A stretch of DNA of 64,000 nucleotides from the NCBI GenBank assembly GCA_039707655.1, contig CM077676.1:451707379-451771378 (forward strand). Reading direction: 5' to 3'. The notes under the pieces are model-generated. The model was not told the origin of the DNA. It was given only the letters and a program-made list of their open reading frames with translations, and did no database searches. Below, one piece after another: positions 45,814 through 57,477 of this stretch; the first letter of the stretch is position 1; every line of letters starts with the position of its first letter. Position numbers and translations under genes: made by a program. The stretch is from Elymus sibiricus (Eukaryota > Streptophyta > Magnoliopsida > Poales > Poaceae).

Positions 45814-46029
45814 CCCGAGTATGTGTAGATTGGGTTCGTTTTCCCATATGCTCTGCTCCGGATCCGATGCAGAATTTCGTCAGTGCCTCCCTGTTGTTCT
45901 CCGGGTACACATCCTCTCTGCTTATTGCCGAGACGTGTATCAGGAGAACAGCGGGGAGGTGCTGCCGAAATTTTGTGTCGGATCCGGAGCAGAGCATGGG
46001 AAAACGAACCCAATCTACACATACTCGGG
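45814..46029. repeat. Inverted repeat (hairpin) with ~100-bp arms before TnpD
   Basis: The left arm CCCGAGTATGTGTAGATTGG (from 45814) returns inverted as the right arm ending at 46029. Pairing continues through GGTTCGTTTTCCCAT, GCTCTGCTCCGGATCCG and a less perfect inner part; the centre near 45915-45935 forms a short loop. A transcript would fold into a long, slightly imperfect hairpin. It lies about 130 bp before the TnpD start codon, probably in an intron or the leader. Confidence 0.88.
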
Positions 46030-46163
46030 TGGGATTAGGACCTATCTTTACCTATTAGCGTCTAGGTTGCATGGACGTAATAAAACTGACAAACTCCATT
46101 AACTGATGAATATGGTTTGCTGAATTATGTACATATTTCTTGTGTGTCCAGTAGCTAGGCAAG

Positions 46164-49100
46164 ATGAGTGATCGTGCTTGGATGTACACCGGTCACACTA
46201 GTCAGAAAGACATGACCGATGAATGGTTAACAAAAACCAAGGGGTTTGTGAGAGCCGCATTTGCAAATGGCCAGAGAAAAACCTGGTGCCCCTGTGTCCG
46301 GTGCGACAACTATCATAAGAGGACAGAGCTTGAAATGAGTAAACACCTGCAGAAGTGGGGTTTTACGCCTGCTTATACGGTCTGGACATTTCATGGTGAG
46401 TCTGCCCAACGTGCCAGAGCTAAGGTGGGCCGTCGTCGCACCGACGAGCATGGTACCGGGATCGAAGACATGGTGGAAGACTTTGATGATGCTCGGGATT
46501 TGGACGATGAGATGGAGGAATCTGCAAAGGCCTTCAATGATATGTTGGAGTCTTCAAAACGTCCTCTCCACGAGCACACTGAGCTTTGTCAGCTGGATGC
46601 CATCGCACAAGTAATGGCTCTGAAGGCTCAATTCAACTTGGGCAGAGAATGCTACGACGCGATGATGACACTATTTGGACGCTTTCTACCCAAAGGCCAT
46701 GTAATGCCTGCAAACCTGTACCAGTCGGACAAAATCCTCTGTGTACTTAAGATGCCCTATGAGAAGATAGATGCCTGTGAGAATGGATGTGCCTTATTTA
46801 GGCTTGAGTATGCGGACTTGAACTATTGTCCCATTTGCAAGTCTTCCAGGTATGTTGTGGTAGACAACCTTATGGGTGAGAAGAGTCAGACAAAAATCCA
46901 GTTAAGGTTCTTCGGTATATGGCAATCATACCAAGACTTCAACGTCTTTTCATGGTCGAAGAGATGGCCAGACAGATGACATGGCACAAATTGGGCAAAA
47001 GAACCGAACTAGATGCAGATGGGAATCAGATGTTGGTACACACATCAGACGCTTTGCGTGGAAGCACTTCGATGCAATACATCATGATAAAGCGGCAGAT
47101 CCAAGGCATCCTCGATTCGCCATCAGCACGGATGGGTTCAATGTGTTTGGTATGATGGCAGCTCAATACAGTTGTTGGCCTGTATTTGTCATTCCACTCA
47201 ATCTCCCCCCCGGACAGATTATGCAAAGAAAGAACATTTTCCTGACGTTGATAATTCCGGGGCCCAACTATCCGGGGAAGAGTATGAATGTGTACATGCA
47301 GCCGCTTAAGGATGAATTGCAAGAAGCTTGGGATAATGGGATCAAGACATACGACGCCGCTACAAAAAAAACTTCCTAATGCATGTGTGGTACATGTACT
47401 CGATGCATGACTTGCCGGCGTATGCGCTATTCGTTGGCTGGTGTGTGCATGGAAGGTTCCCGTACCCCACATGCAAGGCAGCTCTTGAGTTTCGTTGGCT
47501 GGATGCAGGTCGCAAGTATTCTTGCTTTGACTTAGATAGACAGTTCCTGGATCCTCGCCATAAGTTCAGAAAAGACGAGAAGAAATTCATCAAAGGTAGA
47601 GTTGTCAAAAACTCTGCACCACCTGCATTGACAGGCCAACATACCCTGGATCAGTTAAACGCTCTCGAGCCGGATCCAGAGCGTCCAGGGTATTTCAAGG
47701 GGTATAATTTGGAACACGCCTGGACTCACAAGACATGCTTGTGGGATCTGCCTTACTTCACAGACCTCCTTTGCCCACACAACATCGACGTGATGCACAC
47801 TGAAAAGAATGTCGCCGAGGCCCTCTTTGGTACATTGTTCGGCATAGAGGGGAAGTCAAAGGATAATCCTAAGGCTAGAGTCGATCAGTAGGCTCTATGT
47901 GATAGACCGTTACAAAACATGCGACAACCGAAAGGAAAGCAGAACTGGACGAAGCCAAAGGCATTGTTCAATCTTGGAAGGCCAGGTATGAGGGAAATTA
48001 TCCTGTGGGTGAAAAAGGAGTTGATGTTCCCCGATGGGTATGCAGCGAATCTAAAGAGGGGAGCGAGTCTTGAAAAATTGAAAATATTTGGTCTCAAGAG
48101 TCATGATTGGCACATATGGCTTGAGCGGGTAATGCCGGTGATGTTGCGTTGCTTTATCCCTGAGGATGAATGGCTAGTATTGGCAGAGCTGAGCTATTTC
48201 TTCCGTGTTCTTTGTGCGAAAGAACTATCGCCTGGCTTGCTAGATGAAATGGAAGAGTTGGCGCCGGAGTTGATCTGCAAGTTAGAGAAGATCTTCCCAC
48301 CGGGCTTCTTTAATCCAATGCAGCATTTGATTTTGCATCTCCCGACCGAGGCATGATTTTGGGGGCCCGTGCAGAATCGTTGGTGCTACGCAACTGAGAG
48401 GATGCAGAAGACGCTTCGAGCAAAATGTAAAAATAAACGTAGAATTGAAGCATCGATGGCCGAGGCATTCATTACTGAGGAGGCGGCAAACTTCGTGACA
48501 GCACACTACGAAGCCAAAAATCATCATTTGCATAATCCGAAGCCTCGGTACAATGCTGGCGACCCTAAAAAGGGTGGATCCAACCACAACCTATTCAAAG
48601 GGAAGCTCGCACCAGCCGGTGCTTCTAATTCCTTATCGTTGGATGTCGAAGAATGGCAGACCATTTCGTTGTATATCTTCAACAACCTGACAGAAGTGCG
48701 GCCGTACATCGAGTAAGTTCTTGGTACATTGTTTCGCAACTTGTAATTCCTTTGAACTGCTCTTATTCCCGGATATTTGATACAGTCGATACGTCGCCAA
48801 ATTCTCGTATGGAGCGGTAATCCAAAAGGATTCCGTCAAAGAGTATGAGCTTCTGGCAAAGCATGGAGGCGGCTATCCCAGTTTCATCTCTTGGTTCAAA
48901 CAAACGGTAATTTCCATTAGACCATTTCATTTCTTCATCTAAATTGTGGCTAATGCAACAATCCTTTCATATTAAACTTGTAGGTTAATTCAGAGTCTAT
49001 GGACGCCGAATTGAGACAAGTCGCTAATGGTTTTGACTATAAGGTCCGTTCATTTGACAAATACGACATCAACGGGTATCGCTTTCGTACCTATGGCAAA

Positions 49101-49709
49101 GAGCTATCTATGGCCGACCGAAAGTCTACAAATTGTTGTGTCTCTGCTATTGGCGAAGGAGATACCGAGTATTATGGAAGAGTTGAAGCAATTTATGAAC
49201 TTCTATTCTATGGTGCAAACCCACCGAACGTCGTAGTCTTCAAATGTTTTTGGTTCCAGCCGAAGGAGACTAGAAGGACTCATGAACATATAGGGCTAGT
49301 CGAAATCAAACAAAGCACCCATTTGGATATTCCCGATGTCTATATTACGGCTCAACAGGCAACCCAAGTTTTCTATCTACCGTGGGCCTGTCAAAGTGAT
49401 CCAAATCTCAATGGTTGGGATGTCGTTTATGAAGTGCCGCCACATGTTAGACCACCTCCCCCCAATGAAGAGAATTATGAACCTCACATTAACCCAGACA
49501 CATATGAAGGAGAATTCTTCCAAGAAACACGTCTTTCCAAAAACCGTTTCAAGAACCGCTCTACTTCACCCCAGAACATTGAAGTAGACAGCGATAGTGA
49601 ATCCGACTTCACCCCTGAGCCGGAACAAGAAGAGCTAGAACAAGAAGAGCCAGAACAAGAAGAGGTTACTGCTGCGGATGTCCTGTCAATGATTGACCGA
49701 TTACGTTAA
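46164..49709 (+). pseudogene. CACTA TnpD-type transposase, decayed
   Basis: The first coding exon starts ATG 46164 after an AG acceptor. Order: transposase-associated domain (WMYTGH...WCPCVRCDNY), a CPIC zinc site (NYCPICKSSRY), the Transposase_21 catalytic region (IAISTDGFNVFG-type FAISTDGFNVFGMMAAQYS, PFVIPLNLPPG-type VFVIPLNLPPG, CPHNIDVMHTEKNVAEALFG), a DUF4218-like part (GLKSHDWHIWLERVMPVMLR, FFRVLCAKEL, FPPGFFNPMQHL) and DUF4216 in the last exon (FWFQPKETRRTHEHIGLVEI, FYLPWACQSDPNLNGWDVVY). Introns: 48713-48785 and 48907-48983. Damage: one-base losses near 46895, 47055 and in an A8 run at 47363-47370, plus TAG 47889-47891 and TGA 48354-48356. The enzyme would cut at the element's ends. 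Confidence 0.9.
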
Positions 49710-50024
49710 GGAGGCCTTCCACATGTTGATGCATTTATTGATGATGATGATGAGCACGTCATTACTGATAGTGATGATGATGATGCATTTATTGACCTCG
49801 GAGCATATATAGACGATGAAGATTAATATTAGTTCATGTCAGGTATTCAATTATTATTATGTACATATATATTATTAATTAGTACATGTTAGGTATTCCA
49901 TTTTTTATTATGTTCATGATGATGATACACTTAAATTATATACATATTATTATTCATGTTAGGTATTCAATTTTTTTATGTTGTACTAATTTCGTTTACT
50001 CTTTGTCATTGCAGGTGTTGACAG

Positions 50025-52514
50025 ATGGTGGGCGCGGGTCCAGAGCGCTCCGAGGCTCCTTCCTCGGCGCGTGGTGGGAGGGGTGCTTCCATTCCACCCC
50101 AGCACCTCCGGAGAGCGCTGCATCTCAGTATGCAGACACCACCGGCGGGCGCTTCTTTTTCGGCCAGGAGAGGTCGGGGGAAGAAGAGGGGTACTAGAGG
50201 TGGCCGTGGCGGCGGGAGAGGTAGGAAGGCTGCTACGCCTTCCTCGCTGCCACCCCCAGCTGATTCACCCGACTACAGGACTGCTCCGTCTGAGGTGGAC
50301 CCGTCTCGGACTCCGGTCCACGAGCCTCGGGCCGACGAGCCTCGGGTCGCCGAGCCTTTGCCCCACGAGACTTCGGTCCACGAGCCTCGGGCCGCCGAGC
50401 CTTCGTCCCACGAGACTCCGGAGCAGAGCACGGATCAGACTATGTCGCATTCGACCCGATGGGAGGACTGGCCGCCGGAGGCGAGTGGCCATGCTGATGG
50501 TGGCGAGCATCGCTTTTCGGATGATAGCTATAGCGAGGGCGAGCTGGTTGAGGGGGGCAACGTCTACCAGCGTGGTGGTACAAAGCTCCCGCCTGTGCCG
50601 GCGACCCGCGAGCAGAGGTGGTTGATTGCGCCTAATGGGGAGAAGTAAGTGCATTTACTCTTTTTTAACCTTTTGCCTTCATGTTTCTTCAAAATCTAAT
50701 GCGTTGGCCTTGTCATACTGCAGGGGTTGGATACACGGCCCTGGTATCCGCAAGCCCAACTTCGTCCTTGGTGTGCTTTGCCGGCAGAACTTCCCGGGGT
50801 GGGTCACGTTGCCCGGTGAGGGTCAGGTTCGACAACTCGCACTGAGCTGGGAGCTGTACTTGGCTGCACCGGCCCCGCCGCAAGAGAGGATCGACGGTGT
50901 CTTGTGCCGCACAAGGGCCGAGATGGTGATCCAGACGTTTTGGGTAATTTCTCCTTTACAGAATTAAAAATCAATAGTACCGAGTTATTGTACTAATCAG
51001 TGTTGTCTTGTTTGATTGCAGACCTTCTACAAGTGTCTTGAGGGAGAGGAGGAGGCCCCGGCTATGGTTATTGAAGCCGAGTGCAGGCGCCTACTTCAGA
51101 ACTTACAGCACGAGGCTCGGGTGCAGACTGTTCGAGACTACTACGCCTCGACTGGTATTAAGAGGTCCAAGACGAAGTGTTGCGGCAAGTTTCTGAGTAA
51201 GGAGAAGTGCATGAAGGTAAATACCTATTCTTAAGGCCTTGTACTTAGTTTCCTTGATTTGATTCGTAGGCGTAGCGCTGAAATTTCTCTTGACTAACTT
51301 AGGTGCCCCCGAGATGGTGTGCGGATAGGATGGACAGTTGGGAGGCGTTGGTGGATGAGTGGTGCTCTCCCCAATGGCTAGCCATCCACAACAATGCCAA
51401 GGAGCGGCGTGCCAAAATGGTTGGTGTGCCACACCATCAAGGGAGCGCCAACCTATATGAGTATGGGAATAACTGGGTATGTGGTTTGCTTCATGATTCA
51501 TGCAATTTCATTCTTCATGCTAGCTTGAGCCCTTAACTAATACTTTGTTCCTCTCTTTTAGGCGCGACACAACAAGACGGTGGTGCCAGAGGTGTTCGAC
51601 CTCTATGCCATGGCCCATACTTCAAAGTACAAGAAGTCCAAGGCATTCTCTGAGTCTGACCTTGATCATCTAGAGAGCTTCACCAACATCTCCTCCCACA
51701 ACAAGCTCGTGAGGTACAGAGACGAGGGGAAGGCGAGGAAAGGGGAGGACTTTAACCCGAGCCGGCAACCTCTTGATCCAGAGATGGTGATGATATCTGG
51801 TGGCGGGAGGCCCCATGGCTCGATAGCCATTGGGGATGGACTGATACGTTGTCCTAGCACTCTCCCGGAGATCAAGAAGCGCTAGACGAGCTCCGATCCT
51901 GAGATAAGGCCTCGTCCACAGCCAATGGAGCTCCAAATCGAGGTTAGTTATACGGACTCAGATACCTTTCCTCCATTACATTGTGTGTGCGGCCGTCGAT
52001 GATTACAATGCTAACGAGGAGTGGTGTTGCAGGCTGCTCTTGAGAAAGAGAGAGCGAAGACCCAGGAGCTTCTGGAGGAGGCAAAGAGGCAGGCGGCGGA
52101 GAGGGAGAGGGAGTTGGAGGAGAGGACTGCTACGCTGTTGGAGGAGGAGAGGAACCGGAACGACGCGTCTCACCGGGCCTTATACGAGCTCTTCGTGGTA
52201 AGTTTCTTCTGCATATTAGCCAAATCATGCACGTAATGTTCGTTTCATTACTAACTAATATGACTGACTCGTGAAAACCAAATGTGCAGACCATGTGCCA
52301 GAGCAACGGTCAGACCCCTCGGCCGATGCCAGTCATTGCTCCGGCGGGCACGGTGAGTTTCATTTGAATGGTCATTAGTTACTAGTCTTCACATTTGAGT
52401 TGCATCATGCTAACGAGACTTTGCAAATGATCTTTCGTGCAGCGTAACTCCCGACAAGCATCGACCGATCCTTCCGCGTCTGCCACTGGCGCGACCGATC
52501 CTTCACCTCCGTGA
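50025..52514 (+). pseudogene. CACTA TnpA-type (Transposase_24-like) gene, eight exons, one stop
   Basis: ATG 50025 follows GTTGACAG. Exons by clear GT-AG borders and continuous frame: 50025-50644, 50724-50943, 51022-51216, 51303-51476, 51562-51942, 52033-52197, 52290-52352, 52443-52514. Exon 1 is a disordered Arg/Gly then Pro/Glu/His-rich N-terminus with tandem HEPRAAEP-type repeats. Exons 2-5 match the plant En/Spm Transposase_24 type (GWIHGPGIRKPNFVLGVLC, PPRWCADRMDSWEALVDEWC, NKTVVPEVFDLYAMAHTSKY). Exon 6 is a Glu/Arg coiled coil (ALEKERAKTQELLEEAKRQA). A TAG at 51883-51885 in exon 5 separates the coiled coil from the DNA-binding part. The protein would bind the subterminal repeats. Confidence 0.82.
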
Positions 52515-53790
52515 TGACGGTACGTTTTCCCTAGTGTTTTGCTTAACAAATGCATACTTAGCTTAAGAAATGACCTATTTAGCTCCAAAATGTCATATAG
52601 TTAGCTTATTTTCCTCGAAAATGACATAATAACCTTACTTAGCTCCAAAATGACCTATTTTACCTAGGCTAGCTCAATAATGACCTATACTTAGCTTAAT
52701 TAGTTCATTTATGACATAATTAGCTTACTTAGGTCAAAAATGGCATAATAACCTTGGTTTAGCTCCAAAATGTCATATACTTAGCTTATTTTCCTTGAAA
52801 ATGACATAATAACCTCACTTAGCTCCAAAATGACCTATTTTACCTAGGATAGCTCTAAAATGACCTACACTTAGCATTTTTTCCTCCAAAATGACTTAAT
52901 ATGCTTAGTTAGCTTAAAAATGGCATAACTACCTAGCTAGCTCAAAAATGACCTATACTTAGCTTAGCTAGTTCATTTATGACATAATTAGCTTACTTAG
53001 GTCAAAAATGGCATAATAACCTTGGTTTAGCTCCAAAATGTCATATACTTAGCTTATTTTCCTCGAAAATGACATAATAACCTTACTTAGCTCCAAAATG
53101 ACCTATTTTACCTAGGTTAGCTCTCAAATGACCTATACTTAACTTAGCTTGTTCATTTATGACATAATTAGCTTACTTAGGTAAAAAATGGCATAATAAC
53201 CTTGGTTTAGCTCCAAAATGTCATATACTTAGCTTATTTTCCTCGAAAATGACATAATAACCTTACTTAGCTCCAAAATGACCTATTTTACCTAGGATAG
53301 CTCTAAAATGACCTATACTTAGCATTTTTCCTCCAAAATGACTTAATATGCTTAGTTAGCTAAAAAATGGCATAACTACCTAAGATAGCTCAATAATGAC
53401 CTATACTTAGCTTAGCTTAGCTAGTTCATTTATGACATAATTAGCTTACTTAGGTAAAAAATGGCATAATAACCTTGGTTTAGCTCCAAAATGACCTATT
53501 TACCTAGGTTAGCTCTAAAATGACCTACACTTAGCATTTTTTCCTCCAAAATGACTTAATATGCTTAGTTAGCTCAAAAATGGCATAATTACCTAGGTTA
53601 GCTCAATAATGACCTATACTTAGCTTATTTAGTTCATTTATGACATACTTAGAATACTTAGGTCAAAAATGGCATAATAACCTTGGTTACCTCCAAAATG
53701 TCATATACTTAGCTTATTTTCCTCGAAAATGACATAATAACCTTACTTAGGTCCAAAATGACCTATTTACCTAGGTTAGCTCTAAAATGA
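52515..53790. repeat. 1.3-kb AT-rich minisatellite after TnpA
   Basis: Irregular tandem repetition of TTAGCTCCAAAATGACCTAT and related phrases. The landmark GGCATAATAACCTTGG recurs at 52742, 53010, 53190, 53463 and 53671, so the higher-order spacing varies between about 180 and 273 bp, with a smaller ~22-30-bp sub-repeat. It is non-coding and probably lies in the 3' untranslated part or just after it. Confidence 0.9.
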
Positions 53791-53799
53791 CACAAGTAA

Positions 53800-53950
53800 G
53801 CAATAAGAAGAAGAAAAAGAAGAGGAGAAAAAGAAAGAGAAGAAAAATTCTTCTTCTTCTTCTTCTTCTTCTTCTTCTTTTTCATCTTCTTCTTCTTCTT
53901 CTAGTCTTCTTCTTCTTCTTCTTCTTCTTCTTCTAGTCTTCTTCTTCTAA
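53800..53950. repeat. Purine block followed by TTC microsatellite
   Basis: A GAA/GGA block (53806-53848) switches abruptly to (TTC)n (53849-53950), so the two halves can pair with each other. Confidence 0.85.
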
Positions 53951-54310
53951 CTTTCTTCTTTCCCATTTTGTAGATTTGCTTCAGATCACGGAAGCTTGCG
54001 TTGATGGAGTCTACTCTTCTCCTTGTCCTTCCTTTTTGTTTTGATTTTGTAGGATGAACAATGTGAAACTTGCTACCTATATATGTATGTATGGATGAAA
54101 CCATTGTATATGGACTTTTTGCTTAATTGTTGGATATGTTGGCTATATATATGTTGGATATGGACTTTTGATTTGGTATATATATGTGTTGGATGATCAT
54201 ATCCATATGGAAGGGATATGTATGCTTGTTGAAAGTATTTTCAAATGAATATATATATATATATATATATATATCTGTGAATTTGATTGAATTTAAGAAA
54301 AAACAGAATT
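53951..54310. other. AT-rich tail of CACTA 2 before the right subterminal array
   Basis: No gene. An (AT)n run occurs at 54248-54273. Confidence 0.6.
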
Positions 54311-54324
54311 AACAAGGGCAATAC

Positions 54325-54850
54325 AGGCACTTTGCCATCTGCCAGCGGACGGCAAAGAGCTTTGCTGTCTGCCAGCAGACGGCAAAGCTGCCACGTGGCA
54401 GCTACCAGTGCAACCTGGGGGGCACCTGGGTTGGCCTATTTGGGCACTTTGCCGTCTGCCAGCAGACGGCAAAGGCTGGTGTGCTTTGCCGTCTGCTGGC
54501 AGATGGCAAAGGGCATGCATTGGTCCCAGCTGACGCCTGACGTCAGCTGGCAGACGGCAAAGAACTTTGCGCCTTTGCCGTCAGCTGGCAGACGGCAAAG
54601 TACGCCGTTAGCCACCTAACGGGCCTAACCCTATCCCTCTGCCGTCCAAGGCATTTGTCGTCTGCTTGCTTAGTATGGCTGACGGCAAACTTCTTTGTCG
54701 TCCGCTTTATTTAAGCAGACGGCAAAGCAGCCCTCTGCCATAGTTCATTCAGCCGGACGTGGGGCCGTCTGCTGGCTGACAGCAAAGGGCTTTGCCGTCC
54801 GCCAGACATTCCTTTGCCGTCTGCCATGGCAGACGGCAAAGTGCCTGATT
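54325..54850. repeat. Subterminal repeats of CACTA 2, right end
   Basis: At least fifteen copies of TTTGCCGTCTGCC / GCAGACGGCAAAG in both orientations continue to the terminal repeat. Confidence 0.88.
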
Positions 54851-54859
54851 CCTGTAGTG

Positions 54860-55722
54860 CGTTACTAAGTGGGTAGAAGCTATTCCAACTAGTAGTGCTG
54901 ATCACAACACATCTATTAAAATGCTTAAAGAAGTCATATTTCTGAGGTTTGGAGTCCCTAGATATTTAATGACTGATGGTGGTTCACATTTTATTCATGG
55001 TGCTTTTCGTAAATTGCTTGCAAAGTATGATGTTAATCATAGAATTGCATCTCCTTATCATCCTCTATCTAGTGGTCAAGTAGAATTAACCAATAGAGAA
55101 ATAAAATTGATTTTGCAAAAGATCGTTAATAGATCTAGAAAGAATTGGTCTAAGAAACTTGATGATGCATTATGGTCTTATAGAACTGCTAATAAAAATC
55201 CTATGGGTATGTCTCCATATAAAATGGTTTATGGAAAAGCATGTCATTTACCTCTTGAGTTAGAACATAAAGCATATTGGGCAATTAAAGAACTTGACTA
55301 TGATTTTAAACTTGCCGATGAAAATAGGTTATTTGAAATTAGCTCCTTAGATGAATGGAGAACCCAAGCCTACGAAAATGCCAAGTTGCTTAAAGAAAAA
55401 AGTTAAAAGATGGCATGATAAAAGAATTCAAAAACGGGAATTCAAAGTAGGTGATCGTGTTCTATTATACAATTCTTGTTTAAGATTCTTTGCAGGAAAG
55501 CTGCTCTCTAAATGGGAAGGACCATATATCATCGAAGAAGTTTATCGCTCCGGATCTATCAAAATAAACAACTCTGAGGGCACTAATCCGAGAGTGGTTA
55601 ATGGGCAAAGAATTAAACATTACATTTCAGGTACGCCCATTAATGTTGAAACTAATATTATTCAAACAATGACAAAGGAAGATCACATAGAGGAAACCTT
55701 CCGGAATGCTCCAGAATCCTGA
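54860..55722 (+). pseudogene. Athila 1 integrase core and C-terminus, after CACTA 2
   Basis: It continues the pol frame: KWVEAIPTSSADHNTS, then the catalytic stretch FGVPRYLMTDGGSHFIHG and SPYHPLSSGQVELTNREIK, then WSYRTANKNPMGMSPYKMVYG. The frame is lost near 55400 (TAA ending at 55406) in an A-rich run and resumes in another frame with RWHDKRIQKREFKVGDRVLL and KLLSKWEGPYIIEEVY, the integrase C-terminal domain, to a stop at 55720-55722. The conserved core acidic residues are present in the parts seen. Confidence 0.9.
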
Positions 55723-56243
55723 AAAGGACTAGGTACGTGGTACGGTAAGTAAACCGACTCCAAAAGTTCCATAAAAGTACTTTCTGTTCATTTTGGAATA
55801 TATGAAAAATTAGAAAAATAAGAAACAGTCCGAAAAGTGCACGAGGAGGCGACAAGCCTGGGGGGTGCACCCTACCCCCCAGGGCGCGCCTACCAGGCTT
55901 GTGGCTCCCTCGTGGACCTTCCGGACTCTGTTTTTCTTCCATATTGCTTGTCCTGCATGGGAAAAATTCATTATATATACTCACGGTTGTTTTGACCACT
56001 GTACACAAGTTTCTCCTCTGTTCTTGTTTCGTGCTGTTTTTTGTCAGGATTTCAGGGCCAGGTATCATGTCTTCCTCTTCCGCCAACAATGTGGGAGACG
56101 ATGCTTGGTTGCTTCAGATGGAACTCAAGAGAGAGGATGAGGAAGGGGTCACCATGGAAGAAGATGATGGAGATTCATTGGAAGTCTACCCTCCAGCTTC
56201 CGAGAGGGGCACTCTTGCCGGCATCTCCACAACTCCAAATCCC
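55723..56243 (+). other. Athila 1 segment after pol, with small frame 56067-56243
   Basis: Non-coding spacer, then an ATG at 56067 followed by an acidic frame (MSSSSANNVGDDAWLLQMEL...) that runs into the LTR of the next element at 56244, so its native end is lost. Many Athila elements carry an extra frame after pol; whether this is one is not shown by any domain. Confidence 0.4.
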
Positions 56244-57077
56244 TGCTACTTGTAGCTTGCGTTGGTATTTCCCCGAAGAGGAAGGGATGATGCAGCACAG
56301 TAGAAATAAGTATTTCCCCCAGTTATGAAACCAAGGTTATCGAACCAGTAGGAGAATCACACAACACCTCGTTAGCAGTACCTACACACAAACAACAAAC
56401 CCTTGCACCCAACGCAAACGAGGGGTTGTCAATCCCTCAGCGGTAGATTGCAAGATTAAATTGTATATGATAGATAGATAGATTGAAACAAAAATACAAA
56501 ATAAAATAAGTAAAAGAAAATTGTAGCAAGGTTTTTAGGGTTTTAGTAATATGATTTAGATAGACCCGGGGGCCATAGTTTTCACTAGAGGCTTCTCTCA
56601 TAGAAATATCATACGGTGGGTAGACAAATTACTGTTGGGCAATTGATAGAAAAGCAAATAATCATGACGATATCCAAGGCAATGATCATGTATATAGGCA
56701 TCACATCCAAGATTAGTAGACCGACTCCTGCCTGCATCTACTACTATTACTCCACACATCGACCGCTATCCCGCTTGCATCTAGTGTATTAAGTCCATAA
56801 AGGAACGGAGTAATGCCTTAAGAACGATGACATGATGTAGACAAGATAAACTCACGTATGAATAAACTCCATCTTTTTACCCTTAGTAGCAACGATACAT
56901 ACGTGTCATGTCCCTTTCTGTCACTGGGATTGAGCACCGCAAGATCGAACCCGCTACAAAGCACCTCTCCCCATGGCAAGATAAATCAACTTAGTTGGCC
57001 AAACCAAATCAATAGATCGGAGAAGAAATACGAGGCTATAATAATCATGCATAAAAGAGACCAGCAAAAGACTCAAA
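56244..57077 (-). repeat. Athila 2 3' LTR, outer part
   Basis: It ends (minus) CAACGCAAGCTACAAGTAGC-A and contains TCTATCTATCTATC near 56470. The solo LTR interrupts it at 57078. Confidence 0.78.
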
Positions 57078-57379
57078 TGTGACACCCTCGATTTAATCGT
57101 GCACTATTCATACACGCAAATGCACACGACCAAGCCTAGGGACTCACTTGAAGATATCACAACACCACTCTAGACACAAATAAAATAATACAAGCTTTAT
57201 ATTACAAGCCAGGGGCCTCGAGGGCTCGAATACATAAGCTCGATGTCATACAAGCATCAGCGGAAGCATTATATATCTGAGTACAGACACAAAGTTAAAC
57301 AAGGGTGCCTTAAGAAGGCGAAAACAAACAACGGCTCTGATCGAAAGAGGCAAGGCCTCCTGCCTGGGAGCCTCTTAAA

Positions 57380-57477
57380 CTACTCCTGGTCATCGGCGGT
57401 CTCCATGTAGTAGTAGGCTCCTCCAGAAGTGTAGTAGTAGTCGTGGGCTGGGGCGGCTGACTCCGGGGCTCCATCAT
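57380..57477 (-). other. Putative 98-nt terminal exon in the solo LTR
   Basis: Preceded on the minus strand by GATGCGACCAG, it reads DGAPESAAPAHDYYYTSGGA and ends ADDQE-stop. Length 98 nt and phase equal the LARD copies. Confidence 0.42.

Larger units (their letters stand above)
44099..54859 (+). mobile_element. CACTA DNA transposon with transposase genes (CACTA 2)
   Basis: The left end is CACTACTGGAATCTGACATT; the right end inverted reads CACTACAGGAATCAGGCACT. A 3-bp target duplication CGT flanks it (44096-44098, 54860-54862). The host gag-pol frame reads straight across when one CGT is ignored, which confirms the borders. Subterminal arrays are built from TTTGCCGTCTGC and its complement. 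The two genes on the plus strand are TnpD-like (46164-49709) and TnpA-like (50025-52514). At 10.8 kb it has the size and content of a formerly autonomous En/Spm-type element; its genes are now damaged. Confidence 0.95.
38608..56243 (+). mobile_element. Athila-lineage Ty3/Gypsy retrotransposon (Athila 1), split by CACTA 2
   Basis: It has a 5' LTR 38608-40127 (TGATACGTCC...GGTCATCA), a primer site for Asp-tRNA as used by Athila elements, then gag, protease, reverse transcriptase, RNase H and integrase in Gypsy order. CACTA 2 sits inside the integrase region. After pol comes a non-coding segment with a small frame, cut at 56243 by the LTR of a second element, so the 3' LTR is outside the window. 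Sabrina/WHAM-type families of wheat have this design; the family name is an inference. Confidence 0.92.

Noticed and set aside
45683..46102. Similar-looking frames on both strands around the CACTA hairpin
   Set aside because: The similarity is caused by the inverted repeat itself; there is no codon bias or domain.
52515..53790. Regular repeats that could be mistaken for a CRISPR array
   Set aside because: Units are degenerate and variable in spacing, no spacers of constant length exist, and the context is a plant transposon.
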